Below, one piece after another: positions 26,958 through 37,269 of a stretch of DNA of 64,000 nt (position 1 is the stretch's first letter; every line of letters begins with the position of its first letter). This DNA comes from Listeria grandensis FSL F6-0971. GTDB taxonomy: Bacteria > Bacillota > Bacilli > Lactobacillales > Listeriaceae. The stretch lies in contig NZ_AODD01000003.1 in assembly GCF_000525835.1 (NCBI RefSeq), positions 1 to 64,000 of the forward strand. The letters are read 5' to 3'. The notes under the pieces were generated by a model. That model did not search any database. It was not told where the DNA came from and saw only the letters and a list, made by a program, of their open reading frames with translations. Both the position numbers and the translations under genes were made by a program.

Positions 26958-28916
26958 ATGCAAACAGACCAATTCAAATATTTAAGTTTGTTATCTCGTA
27001 ATTATCCGACCATTGCAAGTACAGCCACTGAAATTATTAATTTAGAAGCCATTCTCAACCTCCCAAAAGGGACCGAACATTTTTTGAGTGACCTGCACGG
27101 GGAATATGAAGCGTTTGAACAAGTGATTCGTAACGGTTCAGGTGTCGTCAAACGTAAAATCCATGATGTTTTCGGCGATCGTCTGACCGATGAGGAAATG
27201 AATGGCCTGGCGACATTGATTTATTATCCCGAGCAAAAGCTAGATTTGATTCTAGAGACAACGGAGCATTTAGATTTTTGGTATAAGAATACACTTTTTC
27301 AATTGATTGAGCTTTCTGTGCATGTTTCGTCTAAGTATACACGTTCGAAAGTCCGCAAGGCAATGCCGGCAGATTTTGAATATATTTTGCAAGAATTGTT
27401 GCATGAAAACCATTTGGTGATGGATAAGTCGCTTTATTATCAAGAAATTATTGCGAGTATTATTTCGCTTGATCGAGCTGGGGAATTTATCGGCGCCCTT
27501 GCACGCCTCATTCAGCGTCTTGTTGTCGATCATTTACATATCGTTGGCGATGTTTATGATCGTGGACCTTACCCTGATAAGATTATGGATTCGTTGATGG
27601 CATATCATTCACTTGATTTTCAGTGGGGCAATCACGATATGCTCTGGATGGGCGCTGCGAGTGGATCGCGTGTTTGTCTGGCGAATGTATTACGCATTTC
27701 GAGTCGTTATCTAAATTTGGATATTATTGAGGATAGTTATGGCATCTCGATTCGGCCATTGGCACTTTTTGCAGAGGAAAATTATAGGGATGATCCTTGT
27801 ACTCCCTTTTTACCGCAGCAGACGGCGATAACGGAGCAGAGCACGACGGAAATCAATCAGATTGCACGGATGCATAAGGCGATTGCGGTTATTCAGTTTA
27901 AACTGGAGGGCGAGATTATTGCACGTCATCCTGAGTTTAAGATGGAGCATCGTTTACTACTTGATATGGTCGATTACGCGACTGGGACGGTGACAATAAG
28001 AGGGAAAACTTATCCGTTAACAGATTCGCATTTCCCGACGATTGACCCCGACGATCCTTATGCATTAACGGATAGCGAGCATGAGCTGATCGATAAACTC
28101 ACCGCTTCTTTTAAAAACTGTGAAAAATTGCAACGCCACGTCTCCTTTCTTTACGCCAAGGGTAGCATGGTGCTGACTTATAATAACAACTTGCTGTATC
28201 ATGGTTGCATTCCGCTAAACGAAGATGGCAGTTTCATGGAGATGACGCTAAAAGGTCAACGTTTTTCTGGACGCGCCCTTTTGAATCAGTTTGAGCAAAT
28301 CGCACGGGAAGGTTATTTTCGGACAAGTGGCACCCCTGAGAAAAAATATGCGCTTGATATCGTCTGGTATTTATGGACGGGCGCCGCATCTTCCCTATTT
28401 GGAAAAAGTGAAATGACAACTTTTGAACGGTATTTTGTCGCGGATAAAGAAACCCATGTCGAGAAGAAGAATGCCTATTATAAACTGCGAAACGAAGAAG
28501 CCACCTGCCATCAGATCTTAACAGAATTTGATTTGGATGCGAATGGTCATATTATTAATGGGCACACACCTGTAAAAGAAGGGAGAGGCGAAAGTCCGAT
28601 TAAAGCTGGTGGCAAGATGCTAGTCATCGATGGCGGCTTCTCCCCTGCTTATCAAAAAACAACAGGTCTTGCGGGATATACGCTACTGTACAACTCCTTT
28701 GGCTTGCAACTGGTCTCCCATCAGCCATTCACCTCCACAGAAGACGCCATTCAAAAAGAAACCGACATTCTCTCGACGCGCCAAGTGATTGAGACAGAAA
28801 CCGAACGGAAGTTGGTTCGCGATACCGATATCGGTCAAGAATTATTGCAGCAAATCGACGAACTCAAATGTTTACTCCGTGCATACCGACAAGGCTTAAT
28901 CAAAGAACGACATTAA
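26958..28916 (+). CDS. fbp: Fructose-1,6-bisphosphatase class III
   Basis: Gluconeogenic enzyme hydrolysing fructose-1,6-bisphosphate to fructose-6-phosphate, metallophosphoesterase type found in Firmicutes. Metal-site motifs: [36 protein letters not shown] and [15 protein letters not shown]; the C-terminal half has [20 protein letters not shown]. Length 652 aa, normal for the family. ATG at 26958 follows AAAGGAGG; an in-frame ATG at 26928 lacks a ribosome site. Good promoter and a downstream terminator make it monocistronic. Confidence 0.97.
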   Translation: MQTDQFKYLSLLSRNYPTIASTATEIINLEAILNLPKGTEHFLSDLHGEYEAFEQVIRNGSGVVKRKIHDVFGDRLTDEEMNGLATLIYYPEQKLDLILETTEHLDFWYKNTLFQLIELSVHVSSKYTRSKVRKAMPADFEYILQELLHENHLVMDKSLYYQEIIASIISLDRAGEFIGALARLIQRLVVDHLHIVGDVYDRGPYPDKIMDSLMAYHSLDFQWGNHDMLWMGAASGSRVCLANVLRISSRYLNLDIIEDSYGISIRPLALFAEENYRDDPCTPFLPQQTAITEQSTTEINQIARMHKAIAVIQFKLEGEIIARHPEFKMEHRLLLDMVDYATGTVTIRGKTYPLTDSHFPTIDPDDPYALTDSEHELIDKLTASFKNCEKLQRHVSFLYAKGSMVLTYNNNLLYHGCIPLNEDGSFMEMTLKGQRFSGRALLNQFEQIAREGYFRTSGTPEKKYALDIVWYLWTGAASSLFGKSEMTTFERYFVADKETHVEKKNAYYKLRNEEATCHQILTEFDLDANGHIINGHTPVKEGRGESPIKAGGKMLVIDGGFSPAYQKTTGLAGYTLLYNSFGLQLVSHQPFTSTEDAIQKETDILSTRQVIETETERKLVRDTDIGQELLQQIDELKCLLRAYRQGLIKERH

Positions 28917-28970
28917 AAAAACTGTACATGCGCCTAAAGTAAGAATCGCATTACCTTTTAACAGGGTAAA

Positions 28971-29017
28971 GTGATGCTGTATGACGCTTCGAAACGGAGT
29001 GCACAGCATCGCTTTTT
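28971..29017 (+). terminator. Intrinsic terminator after fbp
   Basis: GTGATGCTGT and ACAGCATCGC form a 10-bp stem (one G-U) with an inner CTTCG/CGGAG pairing, followed by TTTTT. Confidence 0.75.
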
Positions 29018-29168
29018 CACCTGCCCGATTCAATATTCAAAAAACATATTGTTTTTTCTACCGAAAACGTTCATAATGGATAAATAGAGTACGAGCTTAT
29101 GCATACTAGATTCAGAAAATTGAATTTAAATTTTGCATGGTTAATTGAATGGATCAGGAGTGTGAAAG

Positions 29169-30524
29169 ATGAAAGTTATTAAATTCGGCGGAAGTTCGCT
29201 GGCTTCGGCTACGCAACTACAAAAAGTATACAAAATCGTGGTAGAGGATTCGAAGCGAAAATTCGTTGTTGTATCAGCTCCTGGTAAGCGTTTTGCAGAT
29301 GATGTGAAGGTGACGGATTTATTAATTGATTGTGGCGCAAAACATCTGTTAGGGGAAACGGCGGTGGATTTGGAGCAGGAAGTACTGGCTCGCTATGCGT
29401 CGATTGCGGATGAACTTGGTCTTGGTGCGGAAGTTATGGCCCGAATCACCCGAGATTTTGAGGAGCTTTTGGCTTCTGATAAGACGAATCCCGACCGCTT
29501 CATGGACCGGATTAAGGCGAGTGGTGAGGATAATAATGCGAAATTGATCGCGGCATTTTTCCGAAGTCAAGGAACAGAAGCGCACTACGTGAATCCGAAA
29601 GATGCGGGGTTATTTGTGACAGATGAGCCTGGAAATGCGCAAGTTTTGCCGGAAAGTTATGATAATTTGTATAAATTACTGGAACGTGACGGGATTGTTG
29701 TTTTCCCTGGGTTCTTTGGTTATACGAAGGACGGCGAAATCAGTACGTTTTCGCGCAGTGGCTCGGATATTACGGGGGCGATTGTGGCGAATGGCGTGAA
29801 AGCGGAGGTCTATGAGAACTTTACGGATGTCGATGCGGTGTATGCGGTGAATCCTTCTATCGTACATAAACCCCGCGCGATTGTCGAGCTGACATATCGG
29901 GAAATGCGTGAGTTATCTTATGCTGGTTTTTCTGTGTTCCATGATGAAGCGCTTGTTCCCGCCTTTCAAGCAGGAATCCCTGTTCAAATTAAAAATACGA
30001 ACCGACCACAATTGCCTGGTACACGCGTGATTCACCACCGGGAAAATACGAATGGTCCAGTTGTGGGAATCGCGAGTGATGGCGGTTTTTGCAGTATTTA
30101 TATTACGAAATACTTGATGAACCGCGAAATCGGATTTGGTCGCAAAGTGTTAGAAATTTTAGAAGATGTTGGCTTGACGTATGAGCATATGCCTTCTGGG
30201 ATCGATGATTTGACGATTATTTTGCGGGAGAATCAGATGGATCGACAAACAGAAACAACCGTGCTAGATCGCTTGAAAAATGAGTTGTCATCTGATGAAG
30301 TCATTATAGAGCATGGCATCGCGCTTGTCATGGTCGTTGGTGAGGCAATGAAGCACAATGTCGGAACCACCGCGCGCGCTTCAAAAGCTTTATCGGAAGC
30401 GCATGTCAACATTGAGATGATCAATCAAGGGTCTTCTGAGGTCAGCATTATGTTTGGCGTGAAGGAAGAGGAGGAGAAAAAAGCGGTACGCGCGTTGTAT
30501 AACGAGTTTTTTGACGCAGAATAA
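29169..30524 (+). CDS. Aspartate kinase (monofunctional, with ACT domains)
   Basis: First step of the aspartate pathway to lysine, threonine, methionine and diaminopimelate. N-terminal kinase domain with KVIKFGGSSLASATQLQKV and FSRSGSDITGAIVANGV; C-terminal ACT regulatory repeats (ISEAHVNIEMINQGSSEVSI-like end, residues ~380-440). 451 aa is normal for YclM-type aspartokinase III. AGGAG precedes the ATG by about 9 nt. No L-box or T-box was recognised in the 150 bp upstream. Which amino acid inhibits it cannot be read from the sequence. Confidence 0.93.
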   Translation: MKVIKFGGSSLASATQLQKVYKIVVEDSKRKFVVVSAPGKRFADDVKVTDLLIDCGAKHLLGETAVDLEQEVLARYASIADELGLGAEVMARITRDFEELLASDKTNPDRFMDRIKASGEDNNAKLIAAFFRSQGTEAHYVNPKDAGLFVTDEPGNAQVLPESYDNLYKLLERDGIVVFPGFFGYTKDGEISTFSRSGSDITGAIVANGVKAEVYENFTDVDAVYAVNPSIVHKPRAIVELTYREMRELSYAGFSVFHDEALVPAFQAGIPVQIKNTNRPQLPGTRVIHHRENTNGPVVGIASDGGFCSIYITKYLMNREIGFGRKVLEILEDVGLTYEHMPSGIDDLTIILRENQMDRQTETTVLDRLKNELSSDEVIIEHGIALVMVVGEAMKHNVGTTARASKALSEAHVNIEMINQGSSEVSIMFGVKEEEEKKAVRALYNEFFDAE

Positions 30525-30526
30525 AG

Positions 30527-30566
30527 AATGGATCGACTCGAAAATTGATGAGTCGATCCATTTTTT
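30527..30566 (+). terminator. Strong intrinsic terminator after aspartate kinase
   Basis: AATGGATCGACTC pairs perfectly with GAGTCGATCCATT (13 bp) and is followed by TTTT. It also lies at the 3' end of the convergent P-type ATPase. Confidence 0.9.
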
Positions 30567-30575
30567 CGTGTAATG

Positions 30576-32921
30576 CTAATCCCTAGCTCCAGCCCAGCTG
30601 AATCGCATAATCATGTGACGGATGAACCAGTATAACGGTCCACATGACACGAGTAGCGGTACGTAAATCAGCATCATGTGCCAATCGAAAATCGATACGA
30701 GTGAGAATAGCTTACCACCGAATAAGAATAGGCAAACAAACGCAGCCATCATCGTTACCACGAGTACTTTCGTTTTGCGTCCGAATGGATGTCCAACACT
30801 AATCAAAGCGACGAAACATGTAGCCCCTGTTAGCATGACGTTCATGGTCGATGTTTGTGCGAAGCTTAATCCTAGCATGTTTCCAAAACCTAGAATAAGC
30901 ATGATATAGGTGATAACGCAGGTCGCAGCTGGCACGGAAGTTTGCAATACTTTGTGTAGGAACTGTCCCTTGATGCGGTCGTAGTTCGGTTTTAGTGCTA
31001 AGAAGAACGACGGGATTCCAACGGTTAGCGCCGAGATTGGGCTGAGTTGAATCGGTTGGAACGGATACGCCCCTGCTAGGAAAATGAAGGCGAGCGCGAG
31101 TACCGTCGAATACATCGTTTTGATGAGGTACAGTGATGCCACACGCTCAATATTGTTGACAACACGCCGACCTTCCCGCATCACACCAATCATCGAATCA
31201 AAATTATTCGATAGCAGGACAAAATCAGAAACGCTACGTGCGGCATCACTACCTTCTGCCATCGCAATGCTACAATCGGCTTCTTTTAACGCAAGCACAT
31301 CATTGACGCCATCACCAGTCATCGCAACGGTGTGGCTTTGCGATTTATACGTCCGAATCAAGTCTTTCTTTTGATGCGGGGTTACGCGGCCAAAAACGGT
31401 ATAAGCTTCGATAATCGGCAACAAATCAGCATCCTCTGCAACTTCGCTCATATCAATATATTTATCACCATTCGCAATCCCCGCCCGAACCGCAACATTT
31501 GAGACCGTCACCGGATTGTCTCCCGAAATAACCTTAATCGAAACGCCCTCTTCGGCAAAAAAAGCGAACGTATCTGGCGCTTCCGCACGAATATTGTCCG
31601 CAATCAAGATGAAGGCTAAGAGCTCACATTGTTCTGGCAAAACACTTTCAACAAGCATGTCACGTGAATGAGCCACCGCTAAAACCCGGAAACCTTGATT
31701 CGCATAATCATCTAATTCCTGCCGATTTTCCGGAGATAAATCTCTGAAAATAAACTCTGGCGCACCGATCAAAAACGTGCCTTTTTCCACAAAACTACAA
31801 CCGCTCCATTTACGCGCGGAGGAGAAGGGAATACGCTTCTCAATTTTCCATTCTGGATTCTCCGTGAAATGTTTCCCAAGCGCGACACTCGTCGCGTTGT
31901 TATCCGAAAGCGACCCCACAATGGCGCCGACACTGGCTGTAATCTGCGAAGAAGTCACGCGCGGATGCTTCAACACGATATCCGTGACATCCAATTTTCC
32001 ATCTGTAATCGTCCCCGTTTTATCCAAACAGAGCACGTCTACACGCGCCAATGTCTCAATGCACGGCATCGATTTTACGAGAACTTTCTGCTTGGCTAGG
32101 TTAATAACCCCGACCGCAAGCGCGATACTGGTCAAAAGCACGAGGCCTTCTGGAATCATCCCAATCATCGCAGCCGCCGTTCCGAGCACCGATTCTTTCA
32201 GCGCCAATCCTTGAAAATACTTTGAGAAAAATAGCGCCAAACCAATCGGAATAATGATAAACGTCAATACTTTGATAATTTTCTTAATCGAGCGGATTAA
32301 CTCGCTATCTGGCCGCTTCTCCTGCTTGACTTCCATCGAAATTTTCGATACAAAACTATGCTCTCCGACAGCAGAAACCTTCACGTACGCCTGGCCACTG
32401 ACAATGTAGCTACCAGACATGACATAATCCTCTGCCCGCTTCACGACAGGCTCCGCCTCACCGGTCAACTGTGACTCATCGACCTCCAAACCATCCGTCT
32501 GAAAAATCATGCCATCCGCGCAAACTTGATCCTCGCGGTTTAGAACCATCATGTCACCAAGCACGAGCTCATGCTGCTCCAACTCGCCAAGCACGCCATC
32601 CCGCATGACTTTCACTTTGGCCTGCGTCAGAATCGTTAGCTTATCGATATTCCGCTTCGCCCTTATTTCCTGAAAAATCCCCATCGTCGTATTGCAGAGC
32701 GCCACACCAAGGAATAGCAGGTTTTGATAGCTTCCCACAAGAATAATAAAACTCGCGATCACCACATTTATCATATTGAAAAGCGTAAACGTATTATCCC
32801 GTATAATACCTAGCACACTGCGCGTTAGTGGTTTGAGTGCATGATTAACTTGGCCATGTTTTATTCGCTCGGCTACTTCAATTGAAGATAAGCCTGCTGG
32901 GGTTTGTAATTTATTTTTCAT
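30576..32921 (-). CDS. Cation-transporting P-type ATPase (CtpE/CaxP-like)
   Basis: 781-aa P-type ATPase. Phosphorylation site CLDKTGTITDGKLDV, actuator LTGEAEPVV, hinge MTGDGVNDVLALKEAD, and helix-4 segment MIGMIPEGLVLLTSIALAVG, which is characteristic of the CtpE/CaxP branch (Ca2+ efflux in some species) rather than the SERCA-like PEALSS type seen elsewhere in this window. ATG at 32921 is 9 nt after AAAGGA; ATG 32942 lacks a site. Transported ion not proven. Alone on its transcript, convergent with aspartate kinase. Confidence 0.88.
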   Translation of the reverse strand: MKNKLQTPAGLSSIEVAERIKHGQVNHALKPLTRSVLGIIRDNTFTLFNMINVVIASFIILVGSYQNLLFLGVALCNTTMGIFQEIRAKRNIDKLTILTQAKVKVMRDGVLGELEQHELVLGDMMVLNREDQVCADGMIFQTDGLEVDESQLTGEAEPVVKRAEDYVMSGSYIVSGQAYVKVSAVGEHSFVSKISMEVKQEKRPDSELIRSIKKIIKVLTFIIIPIGLALFFSKYFQGLALKESVLGTAAAMIGMIPEGLVLLTSIALAVGVINLAKQKVLVKSMPCIETLARVDVLCLDKTGTITDGKLDVTDIVLKHPRVTSSQITASVGAIVGSLSDNNATSVALGKHFTENPEWKIEKRIPFSSARKWSGCSFVEKGTFLIGAPEFIFRDLSPENRQELDDYANQGFRVLAVAHSRDMLVESVLPEQCELLAFILIADNIRAEAPDTFAFFAEEGVSIKVISGDNPVTVSNVAVRAGIANGDKYIDMSEVAEDADLLPIIEAYTVFGRVTPHQKKDLIRTYKSQSHTVAMTGDGVNDVLALKEADCSIAMAEGSDAARSVSDFVLLSNNFDSMIGVMREGRRVVNNIERVASLYLIKTMYSTVLALAFIFLAGAYPFQPIQLSPISALTVGIPSFFLALKPNYDRIKGQFLHKVLQTSVPAATCVITYIMLILGFGNMLGLSFAQTSTMNVMLTGATCFVALISVGHPFGRKTKVLVVTMMAAFVCLFLFGGKLFSLVSIFDWHMMLIYVPLLVSCGPLYWFIRHMIMRFSWAGARD

Positions 32922-33244
32922 CTCAACAGATCCTTTTCTCATTAGAATAGCACTATCTTATAGACAGTAAGTAAAGTATTTTTCCCGTGTATTTCATCAT
33001 GCTCGCATTGTATCAAAGAAAGATAAAAATAGGATGAGATTTTTAAATTTTTTTATGAAGGTATAGCTTTTTATACTATATCTATACACTACCCCTTTTC
33101 AGGTCATTAGATTCCAAAAAAACGATTTTTTTTCATTTCTGTCCATTTCTATGACAATAATGAATTTGCTAAAAGTTCTATTCATGGTTTAATGGTTATA
33201 GAGGCAGCTGACGAAGCGCCGTACAAATAGTAGGAGGAGATTAT
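32922..33244. other. Gene-free gap between divergent ATPase and Crp/Fnr genes
   Basis: About 320 bp, AT-rich. A TTGCTA/TTTAAT pair about 16 nt apart lies near 33169-33196 on the plus strand and could drive the Crp/Fnr gene. I see no coding potential, no riboswitch and no clear Crp-type palindrome. Confidence 0.5.
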
Positions 33245-33907
33245 ATGAATACAAATACATTAGCACAAAACGAAGCATTGGATACTAAGATACAAGCCGG
33301 AAAATTCCTTACGTCATTACTTGAGTCTGATATAACACGTGACAGAATGACATTAAAGAAGAATGACAAAATTGAATTGACGTCAACGAATAACACGCCT
33401 TATATCTTTGTCATTGTCTCTGGTGTTGCTGGTATTTTTTCTAGCACAAATGTAGCGATTGACTTTGCTGGTGAAGGTGATTTACTAGATTACAACGTCT
33501 ACTCTAGCCAACTATTCGGAAAAGCTTTGACAGACGAAGTGACGGTTTGGAGATTTGCACAAAGTGATGTATTTAACAAAATTGCAGAGAGCTCAGAGAT
33601 TCAATTACAGCATTACCACATGCTACAAACAATTCAGCGCCGTTTAGAGAAGAAGCAAATCCAAGCAACATTAGACATGAAAAATAGGATTGCAGCGTTC
33701 ATTCACACACTAGCAACGCGTTATAATCCGAAAGCGGATGATCAAGGTATGATTGAATTACCGAGATATTTTTCAAGAAAAATGATTGCGAACTATGCTG
33801 GGATTAGTCTTAGTACACTGACAACGCATTTGCAACAATTGATGGAAGAAGACCGTGTCATCTTTAATAAGCGCGTACTTCTTATCAGTGAAGAGAACGA
33901 GGCCTAA
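33245..33907 (+). CDS. Crp/Fnr-family transcription regulator
   Basis: 220 aa: N-terminal cyclic-nucleotide-binding-like beta barrel (NTPYIFVIVSGVAGIF, residues ~45-120), dimer helix, and a C-terminal winged helix (FSRKMIANYAGISLSTLTTHLQQLMEEDRVIF). No conserved cAMP-binding Arg and no cysteine pattern of Fnr, so it is likely one of the nucleotide-independent Listeria Crp/Fnr paralogues to which PrfA also belongs; it is not PrfA by context. Ribosome site AGGAGGAG. Target genes unknown. Its transcript ends in the hairpin shared with lutC. Confidence 0.88.
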   Translation: MNTNTLAQNEALDTKIQAGKFLTSLLESDITRDRMTLKKNDKIELTSTNNTPYIFVIVSGVAGIFSSTNVAIDFAGEGDLLDYNVYSSQLFGKALTDEVTVWRFAQSDVFNKIAESSEIQLQHYHMLQTIQRRLEKKQIQATLDMKNRIAAFIHTLATRYNPKADDQGMIELPRYFSRKMIANYAGISLSTLTTHLQQLMEEDRVIFNKRVLLISEENEA

Positions 33908-33908
33908 A

Positions 33909-33973
33909 AAATAGGTCGAATAAAAAATCATGCTTAGCGATTTACTAAACATGACTTTTTATTCGACCTATTT
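33909..33973. terminator. Bidirectional terminator between the Crp/Fnr gene and lutC
   Basis: AAATAGGTCGAATAAAAA pairs with its complement over about 18 bp, with CATG/CATG inner pairs. The TAG stop of lutC lies inside the stem. Confidence 0.85.
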
Positions 33974-34684
33974 ATCTGTTACTACTACATAGGTGACGCT
34001 AATTGGACCATGGACACCCACCACAAGTTGCATCTCAATATCGCCTGAATTCGACGGACCTGAGATGAAGTTGATGGAGGAGCCGATTTCCTGACCGTTT
34101 GCAAGGCGCGCATCATAATAATCTGCGGCTTGCGTGGAGCGCGGGACAATCTTGCTTTTGGGCACGATGGCGATGTAGTGAACCGGTAGAAAATGGAGCG
34201 TCCGTCCTTGTTTAGGACTAGATTCTACGACAACCGAGCCGCTTTCAGCTAGGAGAAAGTCCGCGAAGGAAATCGCAATGTTCGCATCGGCTGCAGTGGC
34301 AATGTTCGCCACGCGGTTCTCTCGTCCTTCTTTCCAAATGGAAACCGCGCAATTATCCCAAGCATTATCCGCTAAATTCTGTAATCCGAATTCCGCGAAC
34401 CGTGGATCATCCGCAATAAGCACCGACTCGTTACCATAATTGGTAGCGATTTTTTCGATGTGTGCTGCAAGATTCGCGACAGCCGTTTCTACCACATCGG
34501 TATGAATCCGCGAACAGGCTTCTTTCGCAATCGCCAACAACTCGTCCTGCGATTTCCCAGCAAGCGTCGTATCCGCAATCGTATGCACGCGCTCTGGCCG
34601 TTCAACACCTGTCCGACGCCGCTCTCGGCCTAGTTTCTCCGCAATCCCATTCAAAAATGCTTCCCGGTTATCCGTCGCTGTCAT
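33968..34684 (-). CDS. lutC: Lactate utilization protein LutC
   Basis: 238 aa, LutC/YkgG (LUD domain) protein, one of three proteins for oxidation of L-lactate to pyruvate in Bacillus. Visible: NIAISFADFLLAESGSVVVE and the C-terminal INFISGPSNSGDIEMQLVVG, the LUD signature with SADIE-like end. The start overlaps the lutB stop by 4 bp (ATGA), so it is translationally coupled. It lacks iron-sulfur cysteines as expected. Last gene of lutABC. Confidence 0.93.
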   Translation of the reverse strand: MTATDNREAFLNGIAEKLGRERRRTGVERPERVHTIADTTLAGKSQDELLAIAKEACSRIHTDVVETAVANLAAHIEKIATNYGNESVLIADDPRFAEFGLQNLADNAWDNCAVSIWKEGRENRVANIATAADANIAISFADFLLAESGSVVVESSPKQGRTLHFLPVHYIAIVPKSKIVPRSTQAADYYDARLANGQEIGSSINFISGPSNSGDIEMQLVVGVHGPISVTYVVVTDK

Positions 34685-36153
34685 TTCGCGACACCTCCTT
34701 GCTCCCGATTCTTATACCATGTTCGGAAATTATCGCGCTCTTTCGGAGGCCGCGGCAAATCACGAACGCTCGTCCAACCTTTGATCAAGCCAAATCCGCC
34801 AGAAATATAGCCGCCGTATTGATACAAGTTTTCCGTCGTAGAAGACGGTTTGGCGCCAAGCACACCGAGCCCAACATGCCCAAATTTCAGCGCCTGCTTA
34901 AACAAGAACGGCGACGAGGTAGCTTTGGCGATAAAGCGCATTTGCTGATCCACGAAACCATGTCCCATTTTCAACTCGTCCGTCATCACCCGTCGATGCT
35001 CAATCAGCAAGCCATGAAGTGGAATTTTGACCGGGCACGTATCCGTACAAGCACCGCACAAACTCGACGCGTAAGGCAACTCGCCAAACTGTTCGTAACC
35101 GCCAAGTACCGGTGATAACACCCCGCCAATCGGACCCGGATAAATCGAGCCGTAACCATGTCCACCAATTGTCCGGTACACCGGGCACACATTCAAACAC
35201 GACCCACAGCGAATACATTGCAATACCGACTGAAACTCCGTACCCAGCGCCTCTGAACGTTTATTATCCAGGATCACCACATGAAAATCATCCGGCCCAT
35301 CCGATTCCTCCGTCAATTTTGGCCCCGAAAAAGTAATGTAACTCGTCAAACTCTGACCGACCGCACTGCGCGACAACAAGTTATCCATCACTTCCGCATC
35401 CGCCATGTTCGGCACAATCCGCTCCATTCCCATCAACACAATCTGCGTATCCGGAATACTCTCACACAAATCCGCGTTCCCCTCATTCGTCACCAAATTT
35501 ACCATGCCACTGCTCGCAATCGCAAAATTACAGCCCGTAATGCCGACGTCCGCATCCAAGAAAAATTCCCGCAGCACCTCTCGGGCAAATCGCGCCATAT
35601 GCTCTGGTTCATTGTCCCCGTCATATCCTAGCTTCTCCTTAAAAACCAGCCGAATCTGCTCCCGGTTCTTATGTATATCAGGAAAAACAATATGCGATGG
35701 CTCATCCCAATCATCCATCTGCAAAATAAACTCCGCGAGGTCCGTCTCCATCACCGAAACTCCGTCCATCTCAAGCAACAACCGATCCAAATCAATCTCC
35801 GTTGTCACCATCGATTTCGACTTCACGATTTTCTTCGCATTTTTCTGCCGAATCACGTCTTTCACATAATCCGTGGCCTCCTGCTCCGTCGACGCGAAAA
35901 ACACCTTACCACCATTCTTCGTCACATTATCGCTAAACTGCTCCAAATAAAAATCCAAGTTCTCAAGCGTATGCTGCCGAATCTGTTCTCCAAGATCACG
36001 CCACTCTTCCCAATTGCCCAAGTTCTCCCGCGACGTTTCCCGTTTCACCCACTGATCATCCTGCGCTTTTGCGACCGCTTTTTGCATAAACGTATCGTCC
36101 AGACTCTCCTTCACCCGCGTATCAAAATCCTTCGTACTCGTCGATAGTCCCAT
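34681..36153 (-). CDS. lutB: Lactate utilization iron-sulfur protein LutB
   Basis: 490 aa. N-terminal LUD domain (TTEIDLDRLLLEMDGVSVME) followed by two 4Fe-4S clusters at residues ~310-370: CIRCGSCLNVCPVYRTIGG and CGACTDTCPVKIPLHGLL, and a C-terminal helical domain. Passes electrons from lactate oxidation. ATG 36153 follows AAGGGGGA by 7 nt; the upstream ATG at 36198 lies inside lutA. Transcribed after lutA and overlapping lutC. Confidence 0.95.
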   Translation of the reverse strand: MGLSTSTKDFDTRVKESLDDTFMQKAVAKAQDDQWVKRETSRENLGNWEEWRDLGEQIRQHTLENLDFYLEQFSDNVTKNGGKVFFASTEQEATDYVKDVIRQKNAKKIVKSKSMVTTEIDLDRLLLEMDGVSVMETDLAEFILQMDDWDEPSHIVFPDIHKNREQIRLVFKEKLGYDGDNEPEHMARFAREVLREFFLDADVGITGCNFAIASSGMVNLVTNEGNADLCESIPDTQIVLMGMERIVPNMADAEVMDNLLSRSAVGQSLTSYITFSGPKLTEESDGPDDFHVVILDNKRSEALGTEFQSVLQCIRCGSCLNVCPVYRTIGGHGYGSIYPGPIGGVLSPVLGGYEQFGELPYASSLCGACTDTCPVKIPLHGLLIEHRRVMTDELKMGHGFVDQQMRFIAKATSSPFLFKQALKFGHVGLGVLGAKPSSTTENLYQYGGYISGGFGLIKGWTSVRDLPRPPKERDNFRTWYKNREQGGVAK

Positions 36154-36166
36154 TTTAGAATCCCCC

Positions 36167-36910
36167 TTAAACCGTTGCCCGAACAGGCTTTGTGACATTA
36201 CTATTCAACACTTCCGCGATATGCATAATCTTGATTTCCTTACCCTCACGATTAAATTTCCCACCGATATTCATCAAACAGCCCATATCCGCGCTGATCA
36301 GAATCTCCGCATCCGTCGCCACAACATCCGCCATCTTCTCCTCGACCATCTGCTCCGAAATCGCCGGCATCTTCACCGAAAAAGTCCCACCGAACCCGCA
36401 ACAATTTTCCACATGCGGCAACGGCACTAATTCCAATCCCTGCACCTCCGCAAGCAACGCATACGGCGCTTCCTTCTCGCCCAAAATCCGCGTCATATGG
36501 CACGAGCGATGATATGTAGCCTTCCCCTCAAGCGTCGCGCCAACATCCGTCACACCCAACACATGATATAAAAACTGCGAAAACTCATAGGTTTTAGCAC
36601 TAAGTTCCCGCGCCGCTTCCGCATATTCCGGATCCGCTTTAAAAATCTCCTCGTACTCGCGCATCATTCCCACGCAAGATCCCGAGGGTCCAACGACATA
36701 TTCCGAATCCTTAAAAGCTTCTAATTGATTGATCAAAGTTGCTCGCGTCTTCTCCATGTAACCGCTATTATAAGTAGGTTGCCCACAACACACTTGCGAC
36801 TCTGGGAAATCCGTCGTGCACCCCAGCCTTTCCAAACATTCCACCATCGCCATCCCGACATTAGGGAACATCATGTCCACAAGACACGTCGAAAAAATAC
36901 TGACCTTCAT
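36167..36910 (-). CDS. lutA: Lactate utilization protein LutA (CCG domains)
   Basis: 247 aa, cysteine-rich CCG-domain subunit (related to the heterodisulfide reductase B/glycolate oxidase iron-sulfur subunit). Two CCG motifs: [15 protein letters not shown] and [16 protein letters not shown], plus [15 protein letters not shown]. With LutB and LutC it oxidises L-lactate to pyruvate at the membrane face. GGAGG lies 9 nt before the ATG. First gene of the lut operon; a FadR-type regulator gene lies upstream on the same strand. Confidence 0.94.
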   Translation of the reverse strand: MKVSIFSTCLVDMMFPNVGMAMVECLERLGCTTDFPESQVCCGQPTYNSGYMEKTRATLINQLEAFKDSEYVVGPSGSCVGMMREYEEIFKADPEYAEAARELSAKTYEFSQFLYHVLGVTDVGATLEGKATYHRSCHMTRILGEKEAPYALLAEVQGLELVPLPHVENCCGFGGTFSVKMPAISEQMVEEKMADVVATDAEILISADMGCLMNIGGKFNREGKEIKIMHIAEVLNSNVTKPVRATV

Positions 36911-37075
36911 AACTATACGCCTCCATTATATTTTGCATATTCCTTCCATACATAAATTTTAGCATATTTCCCATTAGAATCCGAATCAAAACCATTGGTA
37001 AATCAAGCTTTATCCAACAAAACCAAGACAAATGGCGTTCCAAAGCTAATTGGGAACATGTTGTTTGTTAATATG

Positions 37076-37110
37076 AAAACCACTTTATATCGAGGTTTTA
37101 AGTGGTTTTT
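37076..37110. terminator. Hairpin with U-tract in the lut upstream region
   Basis: AAAACCACTT pairs with AAGTGGTTTTT (10 bp); the plus-strand copy has the better T tract, the minus-strand copy a short one. Confidence 0.5.
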
Positions 37111-37115
37111 CAATA

Positions 37116-37163
37116 AAAACAACTTTCTATCGCAACAAATTCGCCACGCTAGAAAGCTGTTTT
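37116..37163 (-). terminator. Intrinsic terminator after the FadR-type regulator gene
   Basis: AAAACAGCTTTCTA and TAGAAAGTTGTTTT pair over 14 positions with one G-U, followed by TTTTATTG on the minus strand. Confidence 0.65.
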
Positions 37164-37269
37164 CACCTAAAAGTATACTATTCCGTTTATACATAAAAAA
37201 TTTCCTGCAAATCGCGATTTTTTAATAGCATTATCCCGCAGAAAGCGCTACTATAAAGAGAAGCACGAG

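Larger units (their letters stand above)
36911..37269. other. Gap between lutA and the FadR-type regulator gene
   Basis: About 360 bp. It holds the terminator of the regulator gene (37116-37163), a second hairpin (37076-37110) and presumably the lut promoter and operator. A cre-like GAAAGCGCTACT at about 37240 is weak. No coding region seen. Confidence 0.5.

Noticed and set aside
33245-33907. PrfA virulence regulator
   Set aside because: The Crp/Fnr fold fits, but no virulence cluster (plcA, hly and others) is near and key PrfA sequence features are not recognised.
37240-37254. cre site for lutABC
   Set aside because: Only about 10 of 14 positions match, and it lies over 300 bp from lutA beyond two hairpins.
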